Of a stretch of 64,000 bases of DNA, positions 1-8,983 are shown piece by piece. The stretch is from Micromonospora cremea (GTDB lineage Bacteria > Actinomycetota > Actinomycetes > Mycobacteriales > Micromonosporaceae). Numbering within the stretch: the stretch's first letter is position 1; each line of letters starts with the position of its first letter. A program made the position numbers and the translations under genes. The notes beneath the pieces were generated by a model that saw only the letters and a list, made by a program, of their open reading frames with translations, did not search any database and was not told where the DNA came from. The stretch covers positions 620,001 through 684,000 of the forward strand of contig NZ_FSQT01000002.1 in NCBI RefSeq assembly GCF_900143515.1, given 5' to 3'.

Positions 1-656
1 AGGTAGACGAAGACCGAGGCCAGCGCGTACGACATCCCGGCGGCCAGCAGCGGGAAGACCCAGAGCACCGGGCTGCGGTAGACGATCAGCAGGATCACCA
101 GGACCACGACCAGGGTGACCAGCAGCAGTGGCCCGTCGATGGCGGAGAAGACCTCGATCAGGTCGGCGAGCAGACCGGCCGGTCCGGCGACGTCGACGGT
201 GAGCCCGTCCCGGTTCCCGCCGGCGATGTCGCGCAGGTGCTCGACGACCGAGCCGATCTCCTCCCCCTCGGCGTCGTCCACCGGCACGACGACCTGGAGT
301 GCCTGGCCGTCGTCGCTGGGGATCGGCGGGGGGAGCGGGTTGACCACGCCGGGCACCTGGCCGAAACGGGCGGCGTCGGCGCTCACGCGCTGCCGGTCCG
401 CGTCCGTGATGCCCGAGGTCCGTTCGTAGACGACCAGCGCCGGAATGGTCTGCCGGTCGACGAACTCGGCGGCGAGGTCCTGCGCGCGGGTCGCCTCGGC
501 GTCGGTGGGCAGGAAGGCGGCGTTGTCGTTGGTGGCGACCTCGCCGAGGCGCCCGGAGTACGGCCCGGTCACGCCCCCGATCACCAGCCAGGCCAGCACG
601 ACCGCCACCGCGATCAGGGTGGCCCGGCCGTGGCCCCCTCGTCCGGACATCCGCAT
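1..656 (-). CDS. MMPL/RND family transporter, N-terminal part (cut by window edge)
   Basis: Only the first ~218 residues are in the window. The protein opens with a short basic stretch and a hydrophobic helix (ATLIAVAVVLAWLVIGGV), then an extracellular porter-type domain with the typical 'NDNAAFLPTDAEATRAQ' segment, and reaches a second membrane helix (PLLLVTLVVVLVILLIVYRS) at the window edge. This layout is that of MMPL proteins, inner-membrane RND-type pumps that use the proton gradient to export lipids or drugs. ATG at 656 and ATG at 650 are both in frame; neither has a strong ribosome site. The substrate cannot be told from this fragment. Confidence 0.85.
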   Translation of the reverse strand, partial: MRMSGRGGHGRATLIAVAVVLAWLVIGGVTGPYSGRLGEVATNDNAAFLPTDAEATRAQDLAAEFVDRQTIPALVVYERTSGITDADRQRVSADAARFGQVPGVVNPLPPPIPSDDGQALQVVVPVDDAEGEEIGSVVEHLRDIAGGNRDGLTVDVAGPAGLLADLIEVFSAIDGPLLLVTLVVVLVILLIVYRSPVLWVFPLLAAGMSYALASVFVY

Positions 657-765
657 TCACCCCAAGGATCGACGCACCAATCGACGCAGCGGGAGTCTAA
701 GTCGACAGCGACCATCCTGCCGGGCGAGCGGGCCGCGGAAGCCCCAAACCGGTCAGTCCGGATGA

Positions 766-833
766 ATCATGGAGTTATGGTGCCGGGACAAAGGGCACGA
801 ATATGGTTTATGCGGGCACCACGACTCCACGAT
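766..833. repeat. Long inverted repeat, 19-base arms
   Basis: Arms 766-784 and 815-833 are complementary over 19 bases with three mismatches, separated by 30 bases. Read as minus-strand RNA the three mismatches become G-U pairs, so the stem would be continuous in that direction. It lies between the MMPL start (656) and the tRNA-Asn terminator (860) and is clearly AT-richer than its surroundings. It could be a structured element or a dispersed repeat. Confidence 0.6.
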
Positions 834-859
834 CCTGGGTTGGCCACCAACACGAAGAC

Positions 860-884
860 GCCCGTCGGCGTGTTGCCGACGGGC
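860..884 (-). terminator. Hairpin terminator after tRNA-Asn
   Basis: Perfect 10-bp stem (GCCCGTCGGC / GCCGACGGGC) with a 5-base loop, 14 bases beyond the 3' end of the minus-strand tRNA. There is no T-run, as is common in actinomycetes. Confidence 0.75.
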
Positions 885-898
885 GCTGGGCGGAGAAG

Positions 899-971
899 CT
901 CCCCCGATTGGACTCGAACCAATAACCTGCCGGTTAACAGCCGGCTGCTCTGCCAATTGAGCTACAGGGGA
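899..971 (-). tRNA. tRNA-Asn (anticodon GTT)
   Basis: Read on the minus strand this is a full 73-base cloverleaf. The acceptor stem TCCCCTG pairs with CGGGGGA, the anticodon stem is GCCGG/CCGGC around loop CTGTTAA, and the T-arm ATTGG-TTCGAGT-CCAAT follows. The anticodon GTT decodes asparagine. CCA is not encoded. Confidence 0.97.
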
Positions 972-1264
972 CCGTGCATCGCCCGACCCGGGATCTCCCC
1001 GACGCCGTGCGACGGGACAAGAGTACAGGACATCCCGGGGTGGTGGTCCAGTGGGTTGGGCCTCCCGCCTTCCATGATCCAGATGCCCAGGTCAGCAGCG
1101 CGGCCCATCGATAATCGGGGCAAATCGTCATCCGGGCACAAGCAGGTATGAGCGGAGAGCAGGATGGGTAGTTAGCTGCGGACAGAGGACGCAGGCGCGA
1201 ATTGGTCGCTCCCGACGGGGCAGCCCGCCGGGGCGACGGCGCGTCAGGTACGGAAGGAGCCGCC

Positions 1265-1657
1265 ATGCGCGGAAAGATCATGTTTCTTGGCGGGCTGGCT
1301 GCGGGCTTCGTCCTGGGCGCCCGTGCCGGCCGGGAGAAGTACGAAGAGCTGGTCGTCCGAGGCCGCAAGGTGCTCGACCACCCGACCGTCCAGGAGGCGG
1401 CCGGGGTCGCGCAGGCCCAGGCCAACCGGCTCTACAGCGAGGGAAAGGACAAGCTCGGCCAGACCAAGCTGGGCGAAAAGCTGGGCACGGGCAACGGCAG
1501 CACCGGCAAGCAGGAGCTGACCGCCGCCGACGACGCGTTCGCCGGCACGCCCGCCACGGTCGGCGCCAAGTCGGGCTCCGGCACGATCTCCGGGTCGCCG
1601 TCGGCCACCCCCCGCCCCAAGCCGTCCGGCTCGGGCACCAACGCCAGCACCCTGTAG
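1265..1657 (+). CDS. YtxH-like small membrane-anchored protein
   Basis: A 130-residue protein. It starts with one membrane helix (KIMFLGGLAAGFVLGARAG), then the charged segment 'REKYEELVVRGRKVLDHPTVQEA' typical of YtxH-like actinobacterial proteins, an Ala/Gln helix, and a low-complexity Ser/Gly/Pro/Thr tail from about residue 80. The ATG at 1265 follows a good AGGAG site; an upstream in-frame GTG has none. Family members are linked to stress or envelope functions, but no precise role is known. It stands alone and is followed by a strong terminator. Confidence 0.75.
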   Translation: MRGKIMFLGGLAAGFVLGARAGREKYEELVVRGRKVLDHPTVQEAAGVAQAQANRLYSEGKDKLGQTKLGEKLGTGNGSTGKQELTAADDAFAGTPATVGAKSGSGTISGSPSATPRPKPSGSGTNASTL

Positions 1658-1670
1658 ACGCACACCCGAA

Positions 1671-1701
1671 GGGCCCGGCCGCCACTGTGGCGGCCGGGCC
1701 C
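1671..1701 (+). terminator. Strong hairpin terminator
   Basis: Perfect 14-bp stem (GGGCCCGGCCGCCA with its complement) and a 3-base loop, beginning 13 bases after the YtxH-like gene. Confidence 0.85.
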
Positions 1702-1747
1702 GTTCGCGTCTGCGCATGTCAGGGCGGCACACGGCCCCCACTGGGGG

Positions 1748-1772
1748 ACTTTCTCCGATATGGAGCAAAAGT
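1748..1772. promoter_or_regulatory. Possible ROK-type operator before the ThuA/sugar dehydrogenase gene
   Basis: Half-sites ACTTTCT (1748-1754) and CAAAAGT (1766-1772) are separated by 11 bases, with an inner CTCC/GGAG pairing. The layout resembles dyads at 15101-15124 and 30621-30644. It lies about 160 bases upstream of the gene at 1934. Assignment to a ROK regulator is inference. Confidence 0.3.
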
Positions 1773-1933
1773 TCGACCAGTTCATCGAAAACTTCTGCTT
1801 CCAACCTCTTCTCTTTAGTGCCGGCCGCAAATATCGTCCTGCCTAGAACCTGGCCAGGCTCTTGGTACTTCCCGCGACCTCCTCAGCGACGTACCGACGC
1901 TGAGGCGGACCCGCCCGACCAGAGCGAGGTTCG

Positions 1934-4900
1934 ATGCGTAGACCAATCGGCCGAAGAGTCGCCACCTATCTCAGCCTTCTCACCCTCGTCGGCGCGACGC
2001 TCGTCGCGACCGAACCACAACGGGCCACACCGGCGCAGGCCGCGCCTGCGGCCGAGAGCAACGGCATCCAGTACAAGGTTCTCGTCTTCACCCGGTCGGC
2101 CGCCAACAACCACGCGACCACCGACGCCGGAGTCGAGGCGATCCGCCGACTCGCCAACGACCGGCGCTTCACGGTCGAGGTGACCGACGACGCCCGGAAG
2201 TTCGACGAGCCGCACCTGAAGCAGTTCCGTGCGGTGGTCTTCCTGAACACCTCCGGCGACGTGCTGACCGACCGCCAGCAGGCCGCGTTCGAGCAGTACT
2301 ACCGCGACGGCGGCGGCTTCGTCGGTGTGCACTCCGCGATCGAGGCCGAGCCAGGCTGGGCCTTCCTCGACAACGTGCTCGGCACCCGGGCCGTCGGCGC
2401 CCCCGCGCCGGCCAGCCCCGCCACAGTGACCGTCGCCGACCGGGTGCACCCGGCGTCCGCACCGCTGCCGGAGCGGTGGACCACGACCGACCGGTGGTAC
2501 AACTTCGCGGCCAACGTCCGGGGCGTCTCACACGTCCTGGCCACGGTGGACGAGAAGACGTACTCCGGCGGCACCATGGGCATCGACCACCCGGTCACCT
2601 GGTGCAAGGACTACCAGGGCGGCCGGTCCTTCTACACCGGACTCGGCGCCACCCCGGAGAGCTTCTCCGGCGCCGACCTACGCGCCCACCTCGCCGGGGC
2701 GATCCAGTGGGCGTCCGGCGCCACCGACGGCGACTGCGGCGCGACCGTGCTGGCCAACTACCAGATGGAGGTCATCGGCGCGCAGCCCAACGTCAACGAG
2801 CCGATCGGCTTCGACGTGCTGCCCGACGGCCGGGTAATCCAGACCGACCGCCGCGGTGGCGTACGGCTGCACGACCCGGAGACCAACACGACCATTGTGC
2901 TCGCCCAGATCCCGGTCTACACGCACAGCGAGGACGGGATGTACGGGCCGGCGGTCGACCGGGATTTCGCCACCAACCGGTGGGTCTACCTCTACTACGC
3001 CCCGCCGTTAGGCACTCCGGCCGGCGGCGCGCCCACCACCAGCACCGACCCGGCAGCCTGGGACCAGTGGAAGGGCTACTTCCAGCTCTCCCGCTTCAAG
3101 TTCGTCGACGGCGAAACCCCATCGCTGGACGTCGCCTCGGAGCAGAAGATTCTCCAGGTGCCGGTGGACCGGGGCGCCTGCTGCCACGTGGCCGGTGACA
3201 TCGCGTTCGACTCGAAGAACAACCTCTGGCTGGTCACCGGGGACGACACCCCGGCCGGCGGCGGCGGGTCAGGCGGCTTCTCCCCGCACAACGACTCGGT
3301 CAGCGCCACCGGCGTCTACCAGGCGCCGTTCGTGGACGCCCGGCGCAGCGCCGCCAACACCAACGACCTGCGCGGCAAGATCCTGCGCATCGCGGTGGGA
3401 GCCGACGGCAGCTACACCGCTCCCGAGGGGAACATGTTCCCCGAGGCGCAGGACCCGGGCGACAAGACCCGCCCGGAGATCTACGCGATGGGCTTCCGGA
3501 ACCCGTTCCGGATCACCCTTGACAAGAACGACGTCGCCTACATCACCGACTACTCCCCCGACTCGTCGACGGCGGCGGTGGGACGGGGTCCGGCGGGGAC
3601 CGGCCGGATGATGGTGGTGGACAAGCCGGCGAACTACGGCTGGCCGATGTGCGTGCAGCCAAACCTGCCGTACATCGAGATGAACTGGACCACCAACCCG
3701 ATCTCTCCGGTTGCGCCCTTCGACTGCGCGGCGCCGCGCAACACCTCCCGGCACAACACCGGCCTGACCGACCTGCCAACGGTGCAGAAGTCGGAGCTCT
3801 GGTACTCGTTCCAGGCACCGACCCCGTGCCCGGAGTCCTACCTGTCCACCCCGACGCAGACCTGCCCGGTGCTCTTCCCCGAGCTGGGCACCGGCGGCGT
3901 CGGACCGCACGGCGCGGCGCGCTACGACTACGACTCGGAGCTGAGGTCGGAGACGAAGTTTCCCGCGTACTTCGATGGCGCGATCTTCTTCGGCGAGTTC
4001 ACCCGGGACACGCTCAAGGAGATCCGGCTGGACGGCCAGGGCGACATCCTGAAAATCAACAACGTGTTGAACTGCGGTCAGGCGCCCACCACCCCGGCCA
4101 AGCCGTTCCTCTGCGACAACCCGATGGACATGAAGTGGGGTCCCGACGGCAGCTTCTACCTGCTGACGTACGGCGACGGGTTCTTCAACGTCAACCCCGA
4201 CGCGGCCATGCTGAAGTTCAGCTACGTCAAGGGCCTGCGGGCGCCGAACGCCGTGCTCACGGCCGACCGGACCAACGGCACCGCGCCGCTGACCGTCGCG
4301 TTCAGCAGCGAGGGGTCAAAGGACCCGGATCCGGCGGACTCCATCTCGTTCGCCTGGGACTTCGACGGCAACGGCACGACCGACTCCGTCGACCCGAACC
4401 CGACGCACACCTACACCGCCAACGGCGTCTACACCGCGCGGTTGACGGTGACCGACTCCAGCGGCAAGACCGCGTCGGCCAACACCACCATCACGGTCGG
4501 CAACACCGCCCCGACGGTGACCGTCACCACCCCGGTGGAAGGCGGCTTCTTCAGCTGGGGTGACGACATCCCGTGGTTGGTGACGGTCACCGACCCCGAG
4601 GACGGGCCGGTCGACTGCGCCAAGGTCGAGGTGACCTTCGTCCTCGGCCACGACAGCCACGGCCACGGTGAGGCCAACCAGTTCGGCTGCTCGGGCGTCC
4701 TGCCCACGGACCCTGACGACGCGTCGCACGGGGGCTACATCTACGGCGTGGTCAGCGCCTCCTACACCGACAAGGGGGCGAACGGGCAGCCGGCACTGAC
4801 CACGGTGGACCAGCAGATCGTCCAGGCCAAGCGGCAGGAGGTCGAGTTCGCCACGAACGAGTCCGGCACCACCCTCGGCGCGAGTTCCGACACGGGTGGC

Positions 4901-5263
4901 GGGCAGCAGCGCGGCAGCCTCGACCCGGGCGACTGGATCGCGGTGAACAACGGCGTGAACCTGCGGAACATGCAGTCGGTCACGCTGCGCACCTCCGGCG
5001 GCAGCGCGGGCACCGCCGGGCAGCCCCGGTTCGGCGTCCAGCTGCGGCTCGACTCGCCCACCGGCCCGGTGCTGACCACCGCCGTGGTCAACGCGACCGG
5101 CGGCAACAACGCCTTCACCAGCACCACCGTGCCGGTCACCGACCCGGGCGGCACGCACCGGCTCTACCTCGTGTTCACCACCGTCCCGGGCGGTCCGACC
5201 AGCGGTCTCGGCAACCTGAACTGGGTCGAGTTCACCGGTCAGGGCATCGGCGTCGCGCCGTAG
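1934..5263 (+). CDS. Secreted ThuA + PQQ-type sugar dehydrogenase + PKD + carbohydrate-binding protein
   Basis: A 1109-residue exported multidomain protein. A signal peptide spans ~1-37 (cleavage near AQAAPA). Residues ~45-267 are a ThuA-like domain (trehalose-utilisation family, class-I amidotransferase-like fold). Residues ~274-764 form a glucose/sorbosone dehydrogenase beta-propeller, with segments such as 'GDIAFDSKNNLWLVTGDD' and 'LRGKILRI'. Residues ~768-855 are a PKD domain (WDFDGNGTTDS), followed by a beta-rich linker and a CBM6-like module to the C-terminus (DPGDWIAVNNGVNL). The family oxidises sugars outside the cell with PQQ; substrate and cofactor are inferred. The downstream isomerase-like gene (5358) is probably co-transcribed. 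The same domains recur, redistributed, in the genes at 9766 and 11959. Confidence 0.9.
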   Translation: MRRPIGRRVATYLSLLTLVGATLVATEPQRATPAQAAPAAESNGIQYKVLVFTRSAANNHATTDAGVEAIRRLANDRRFTVEVTDDARKFDEPHLKQFRAVVFLNTSGDVLTDRQQAAFEQYYRDGGGFVGVHSAIEAEPGWAFLDNVLGTRAVGAPAPASPATVTVADRVHPASAPLPERWTTTDRWYNFAANVRGVSHVLATVDEKTYSGGTMGIDHPVTWCKDYQGGRSFYTGLGATPESFSGADLRAHLAGAIQWASGATDGDCGATVLANYQMEVIGAQPNVNEPIGFDVLPDGRVIQTDRRGGVRLHDPETNTTIVLAQIPVYTHSEDGMYGPAVDRDFATNRWVYLYYAPPLGTPAGGAPTTSTDPAAWDQWKGYFQLSRFKFVDGETPSLDVASEQKILQVPVDRGACCHVAGDIAFDSKNNLWLVTGDDTPAGGGGSGGFSPHNDSVSATGVYQAPFVDARRSAANTNDLRGKILRIAVGADGSYTAPEGNMFPEAQDPGDKTRPEIYAMGFRNPFRITLDKNDVAYITDYSPDSSTAAVGRGPAGTGRMMVVDKPANYGWPMCVQPNLPYIEMNWTTNPISPVAPFDCAAPRNTSRHNTGLTDLPTVQKSELWYSFQAPTPCPESYLSTPTQTCPVLFPELGTGGVGPHGAARYDYDSELRSETKFPAYFDGAIFFGEFTRDTLKEIRLDGQGDILKINNVLNCGQAPTTPAKPFLCDNPMDMKWGPDGSFYLLTYGDGFFNVNPDAAMLKFSYVKGLRAPNAVLTADRTNGTAPLTVAFSSEGSKDPDPADSISFAWDFDGNGTTDSVDPNPTHTYTANGVYTARLTVTDSSGKTASANTTITVGNTAPTVTVTTPVEGGFFSWGDDIPWLVTVTDPEDGPVDCAKVEVTFVLGHDSHGHGEANQFGCSGVLPTDPDDASHGGYIYGVVSASYTDKGANGQPALTTVDQQIVQAKRQEVEFATNESGTTLGASSDTGGGQQRGSLDPGDWIAVNNGVNLRNMQSVTLRTSGGSAGTAGQPRFGVQLRLDSPTGPVLTTAVVNATGGNNAFTSTTVPVTDPGGTHRLYLVFTTVPGGPTSGLGNLNWVEFTGQGIGVAP

Positions 5264-5273
5264 CGACCGCCAC

Positions 5274-5302
5274 GGCCGGGGTCGCCGCCAGCGGCCCCGG
5301 CC
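5274..5302 (+). terminator. Hairpin between the ThuA/dehydrogenase and isomerase-like genes
   Basis: 8-bp stem GGCCGGGG / CCCCGGCC with a 13-base loop, starting 11 bases after the stop codon. It may partially terminate transcription or stabilise the upstream message, since the next gene follows closely. Confidence 0.45.
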
Positions 5303-5357
5303 CACCGCTCCACCCGTCACCCACACCGAGAACACGTACCAAGGAAGGCAGCAGCAG

Positions 5358-6428
5358 ATGAACGACAGTCAGCACGGAATGAGCCGTCGCCGGATGCTCG
5401 GCGCCCTGGCCGGCGTCGCCGGCGCGGCAGCGGTCGGAGCCACCGGCCTGGCCTCCCCGGCCCTCGCCGGCAACGGCCTGCTGGTCCCAACCGGCAAGCG
5501 CGGCATCATCCTCTACAGCGTCCGGGACCGGATCAGCGCCGTCCCGGACGCCACCGAGGTGCCCTACGGCTTCGAGCGGGTGCTCGGTCGGCTCGCCGAG
5601 ATCGGCTACAAGGAGGTGGAGTTCGCCGGCTACACGCAGCACAGCTCCATCCTGGGCCGGCAGATCACCCCCGAGGAGATCCGCAAGATCCTTGACGACA
5701 ACGGGCTGCGCGCCAACGGCTCGCACGCCTCGGTGCCAGGCACCGTCAACCCGACCACCATCGCGCAGTTCGAGCAGCAGCTGGACATCGCTGAGACGCT
5801 GGGCATGACCCACATCGGCACCGGCAACGACCCGACCGGCAGCAACTACAAGGCCGACTGGGACGCCGCCGTCGACCGGTGGAACACCTTCGGCGAGATG
5901 GCCGCCGCTCGGGGGCTGAAGCTCTACACGCACAACCACGACGCGGCGTACAACTTCCTGCTCGACAGCGGGCCGCTGGACGCCCAGGGCCGGCCGACCC
6001 GGTCGTCGGGGGTGCGGAAGCTGGAGTACTTCATCGGGCTGACCAACCCGGAGTGGGTCTGGTTCGAGATGGACATCTACTGGGCGCACGTGGCCCAGCA
6101 CCGGTTCCGCAGCTACACCGACCCGGACGGGGTGACCCAGACCAGGATCTTCGACCCGCTGGCCGTGGTCGCGGCCCAGCCGATCCGGTTCCCGCTGTTC
6201 CACGCGAAGGACGGCACGTACAACCCGGCCAGCGCGGCCGGGTACGAGATGGTGCCGCTCGGCGAGGGTGACATCGACTACGGGAACTTCTTCGCCAACA
6301 TGGGCGCGAAGGGTTATCACAACCCGATGTGGGAGCAGGACAACGCACCGGGCGGCGCCGCCGACCCGGGCCGCTCGCTGCGGTTCGCGGAGATCAGCTA
6401 CCAGCACATGTCGGGTCTGCGGGGCTGA
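5358..6428 (+). CDS. Tat-exported sugar phosphate isomerase/epimerase-like TIM barrel
   Basis: A 356-residue protein. A twin-arginine signal (SRRRMLGALAG, residues ~9-19, then a hydrophobic stretch ending ALAG) predicts folded export. The rest is an AP-endonuclease-2/xylose-isomerase-like barrel with metal-ligand type segments near the C-terminus (FEMDIYWAHVAQH, FHAKDG, PMWEQD). Such proteins act on sugars or keto-sugars. Partnership with the upstream ThuA/dehydrogenase protein is suggested by adjacency and shared export. AAGGAAGG precedes the ATG. The true reaction is unknown; the name reflects the fold only. Confidence 0.85.
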   Translation: MNDSQHGMSRRRMLGALAGVAGAAAVGATGLASPALAGNGLLVPTGKRGIILYSVRDRISAVPDATEVPYGFERVLGRLAEIGYKEVEFAGYTQHSSILGRQITPEEIRKILDDNGLRANGSHASVPGTVNPTTIAQFEQQLDIAETLGMTHIGTGNDPTGSNYKADWDAAVDRWNTFGEMAAARGLKLYTHNHDAAYNFLLDSGPLDAQGRPTRSSGVRKLEYFIGLTNPEWVWFEMDIYWAHVAQHRFRSYTDPDGVTQTRIFDPLAVVAAQPIRFPLFHAKDGTYNPASAAGYEMVPLGEGDIDYGNFFANMGAKGYHNPMWEQDNAPGGAADPGRSLRFAEISYQHMSGLRG

Positions 6429-6448
6429 CCGACCCGACACGCACGCCC

Positions 6449-6478
6449 GGGGCCGCATCCGTCATCGGATGCGGCCCC
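6449..6478 (+). terminator. Hairpin terminator
   Basis: Perfect 13-bp stem (GGGGCCGCATCCG and complement) with loop TCAT, 20 bases after the isomerase-like gene and before the ROK gene. Confidence 0.85.
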
Positions 6479-6533
6479 TCGCGCCACGCGGCCGAAACAC
6501 CGCCGTGCGAGACTCCGGCCGGAGGTGGTGGCG

Positions 6534-7718
6534 ATGGTGCTCGTCAGGCCGGAGAACACGCACCAGTCCCGGCTGGTCCGGCTGCTGCGCGACGACGGTC
6601 CCCGGTCCCGGGTGGAGCTGGGCGACGTGCTGGGCCTGTCCCGGACGACGCTGAGCGCGGAGCTCGACCGGCTCGTCGAGCGGGGCCTGGTGGAGACCGC
6701 GGGGCCGGCCGCGTCGCGTGGCGGACGCCGCTCCGCGCTCCTGCGCCTCTCCGGCGGGGTGCGCTTCGCCGGCGTGGTCGTCGCCCCCGACCGGATCACC
6801 GTGGCGGTGACCGACGGCGAGCTGAACGTACTCGCCGAGGTCGACGAGCCGGCGGATGTCCGCACCGGGCCGGAACCGGTGGTCGGACGGGCCGTCGAAC
6901 TGGTCGGGAAGCTCCGCGCCGAGCTGGGCATCTCCCAGCTCACCGGGGTCGGTGTCGGCCTGCCCGGGCCGGTCGGCGTCGACGCCGGGACGGCCGTCTC
7001 GCCGCCGGTCCTGCCGGGCTGGCAGCGCTTCGGCGTACGGGACGCGTTCGCCGCCGAGCTGGGCTGCCCCACGCTGGTCGACAACGACGCGAACGTGATG
7101 GCCCTCGGTGAGCAGCACGCGGGGGTCGGTCGGACCTTCGACGACGTCCTCTACCTGAAGCTGGGCACCGCGATCGGCTGCGGCCTGATCCTCGGCGGGA
7201 GCCTCTACCGGGGGTCGACCAGCAGCGCGGGCGACATCGGGCACCTGCCGCTCAGCGAGGACGGGCCCGCCTGCGTCTGTGGCGAGAGCGGGTGCCTGGA
7301 GGCGTACTGCGGCGACCCCGGGCTGGTCCGGGCGGCGCTCACCGCCGCCCGGACGGGCCGGTCCCCCGCGCTGACCGCCCGGCTCGCCGAGGCGGGCACC
7401 CTCACCGTGCGCGACGTCGCCGGAGCGGCGACCGCCGGGGACCCGGCCGCGCAGACGGTGGTACGCGACGCCGCCCGCCGCCTCGGTCGGGTGCTGGTCG
7501 GCCTGGTCAGCTTCTTCAACCCCGGCATCGTCGTCATCGGGGGCACGGCGGACGGCCTCGGGCACATCCTGCTCGCCGAGATCCGCGCCGTGGTCTACCG
7601 CCGATCGGCGCCGCTCACCACCGGCACCATGCCGATCGTCCTGTCCGACCTGGCTGGCCGGCCCGGGGTGGTGGGTGCGGCGCGGCTGGCCAGCGAGTGC
7701 GTCTTCGCCGTCGACTGA
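6534..7718 (+). CDS. ROK family transcriptional repressor
   Basis: A 394-residue protein with an N-terminal winged helix-turn-helix (residues ~8-65, SRVELGDVLGLSRTTLSAEL) and a ROK sugar-binding domain. The zinc-binding signature CVCGESGCLEAYC lies at about residue 246, and 'GVGVGLPGPV' and 'DNDANVMALGE' mark the sugar-kinase-like core. The start was set at ATG 6534 because GGAGG lies 8 bases upstream; two in-frame GTGs just before it overlap that site. ROK repressors usually respond to a sugar and control adjacent uptake or catabolic genes. The isomerase-like and ThuA genes on either side are natural targets. It is similar in design to the ROK gene ending at 29327. Confidence 0.92.
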   Translation: MVLVRPENTHQSRLVRLLRDDGPRSRVELGDVLGLSRTTLSAELDRLVERGLVETAGPAASRGGRRSALLRLSGGVRFAGVVVAPDRITVAVTDGELNVLAEVDEPADVRTGPEPVVGRAVELVGKLRAELGISQLTGVGVGLPGPVGVDAGTAVSPPVLPGWQRFGVRDAFAAELGCPTLVDNDANVMALGEQHAGVGRTFDDVLYLKLGTAIGCGLILGGSLYRGSTSSAGDIGHLPLSEDGPACVCGESGCLEAYCGDPGLVRAALTAARTGRSPALTARLAEAGTLTVRDVAGAATAGDPAAQTVVRDAARRLGRVLVGLVSFFNPGIVVIGGTADGLGHILLAEIRAVVYRRSAPLTTGTMPIVLSDLAGRPGVVGAARLASECVFAVD

Positions 7719-7747
7719 CCGGGGGCCGACCAACGGTCGACCCCCGG
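7719..7747. terminator. Bidirectional terminator between convergent genes
   Basis: 13-bp stem (CCGGGGGCCGACC / GGTCGACCCCCGG, one mismatch) with a 3-base loop, between the ROK gene and the convergent gene ending at 7758. Confidence 0.8.
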
Positions 7748-7757
7748 CAGCTTCGGT

Positions 7758-8765
7758 TCAGTCCTTGCTGCTGAAGGCCGCGTCGAAGGCGGCGGACGGG
7801 GCGTCGAAGGCGAGCCGGCGGACGAACTGCAACGCCTCGGGTGCGCCAACCAGCCGGTCCATCCCGGCGTCTTCCCACTCGATCGAGATCGGGCCGGTGT
7901 AGCCGATCGCGTTCAACGCCCGGAAGCAGTCCTCCCAGGGCACGTCCCCGTGCCCGGTGGAGACGAAGTCCCAGCCGCGGCGCAGGTCCGCCCAGGGCAG
8001 GTGGGAGGCGAGCCGGCCACGCCGGCCGTCCCCGGTACGCACCTTGGCGTCCTTGCAGTCCACGTGGTAGATCCGGTCGGCGAAGTCGAAGATGAAGTTC
8101 ACCGGGTCCAGCTCCTGCCAGACAAAGTGCGACGGGTCCCAGTTCAACCCGAACGCGGGTCGGTTGCCGATCGCCTCCAGCGTCCGCTTCGTCGTCCAGT
8201 AGTCGTACGCGATCTCGCTGGGGTGCACCTCGTGTGCGAACCGCACCCCCACCTCGTCGAACACGTCGAGGATCGGGTTCCACCGGTCGGCGAAGTCCTG
8301 GTAGCCGCGCTCGATCATCGCCGGCGGCACCGGTGGGAACATCGCCAGGGTGTGCCAGATCGACGAGCCGGTGAAGCCCACGACCGTCTTCACCCCGAGC
8401 TTCGCCGCCGCCCGCGCCGTGTCCTTGATCTCCTCGGCGGCCCGCTGGCGGACGCCCTCGGGCTCCCCGTCGCCCCAGATCCGGCCCGGCAGGATGTCCT
8501 GGTGCCGCTCGTCGATCGGGTGGTCGCAGACCGCCTGACCGACGAGGTGGTTGGAGATCGTGAAGACCTCGAGGTTGTGCTTCGCGAGCGTCTCCCGCTT
8601 GCGATCGACGTACGAGTCGTCGGCGAGCGCCTTGTCGACCTCGAAGTGGTCGCCCCAGCAGGCGATCTCCAGACCGTCGTAGCCCCACTCGGAGGCGAGC
8701 CGGCAGACCTCCTCGAACGGCAGGTCGGCCCACTGGCCGGTGAAGAGCGTGATGGGTCGCGCCAT
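7758..8765 (-). CDS. Sugar phosphate isomerase/epimerase-like TIM barrel (cytoplasmic)
   Basis: A 335-residue xylose-isomerase-like barrel without signal peptide. Likely metal-ligand segments are visible: 'GFTGSSIWH', '[13 protein letters not shown]', '[10 protein letters not shown]' and '[11 protein letters not shown]' near the C-terminus. Proteins of this type are found beside Gfo/Idh oxidoreductases in pathways handling inositols or 3-keto sugars. ATG at 8765 follows a GGAGAAGG site; the longer frame to 8843 lacks one. It faces the ROK gene and may be in its regulon. The substrate is not known. Confidence 0.88.
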   Translation of the reverse strand: MARPITLFTGQWADLPFEEVCRLASEWGYDGLEIACWGDHFEVDKALADDSYVDRKRETLAKHNLEVFTISNHLVGQAVCDHPIDERHQDILPGRIWGDGEPEGVRQRAAEEIKDTARAAAKLGVKTVVGFTGSSIWHTLAMFPPVPPAMIERGYQDFADRWNPILDVFDEVGVRFAHEVHPSEIAYDYWTTKRTLEAIGNRPAFGLNWDPSHFVWQELDPVNFIFDFADRIYHVDCKDAKVRTGDGRRGRLASHLPWADLRRGWDFVSTGHGDVPWEDCFRALNAIGYTGPISIEWEDAGMDRLVGAPEALQFVRRLAFDAPSAAFDAAFSSKD

Positions 8766-8983
8766 TGTCCTTCTCCCCTGTTGTGATGGGGATTCCTTGT
8801 GCGGACCGGGGCGAGGGTGACCGGTCAGAGCGGTACGCGGCACCGGGACGGGACACCGGTGGGTGCGGAACGCACCTGGGCCCGGCGGGTTGCGCCTCCC
8901 ACCGGGTCACCGGCCACCGTCACGGTCGCCGGTCCCACCCTATTTCCGCCGGACCCCATCGCGAAAGCCCCGCCGCCGGATCG

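Noticed and set aside
899..971. Genomic island attachment site at tRNA-Asn
   Set aside because: No integrase and no partial duplicate of the tRNA 3' end were seen within the window.
237..1151. Long plus-strand open frame across the MMPL gene and tRNA
   Set aside because: It runs antisense to a clear MMPL coding region and through a tRNA; composition is that of a GC-rich shadow frame.
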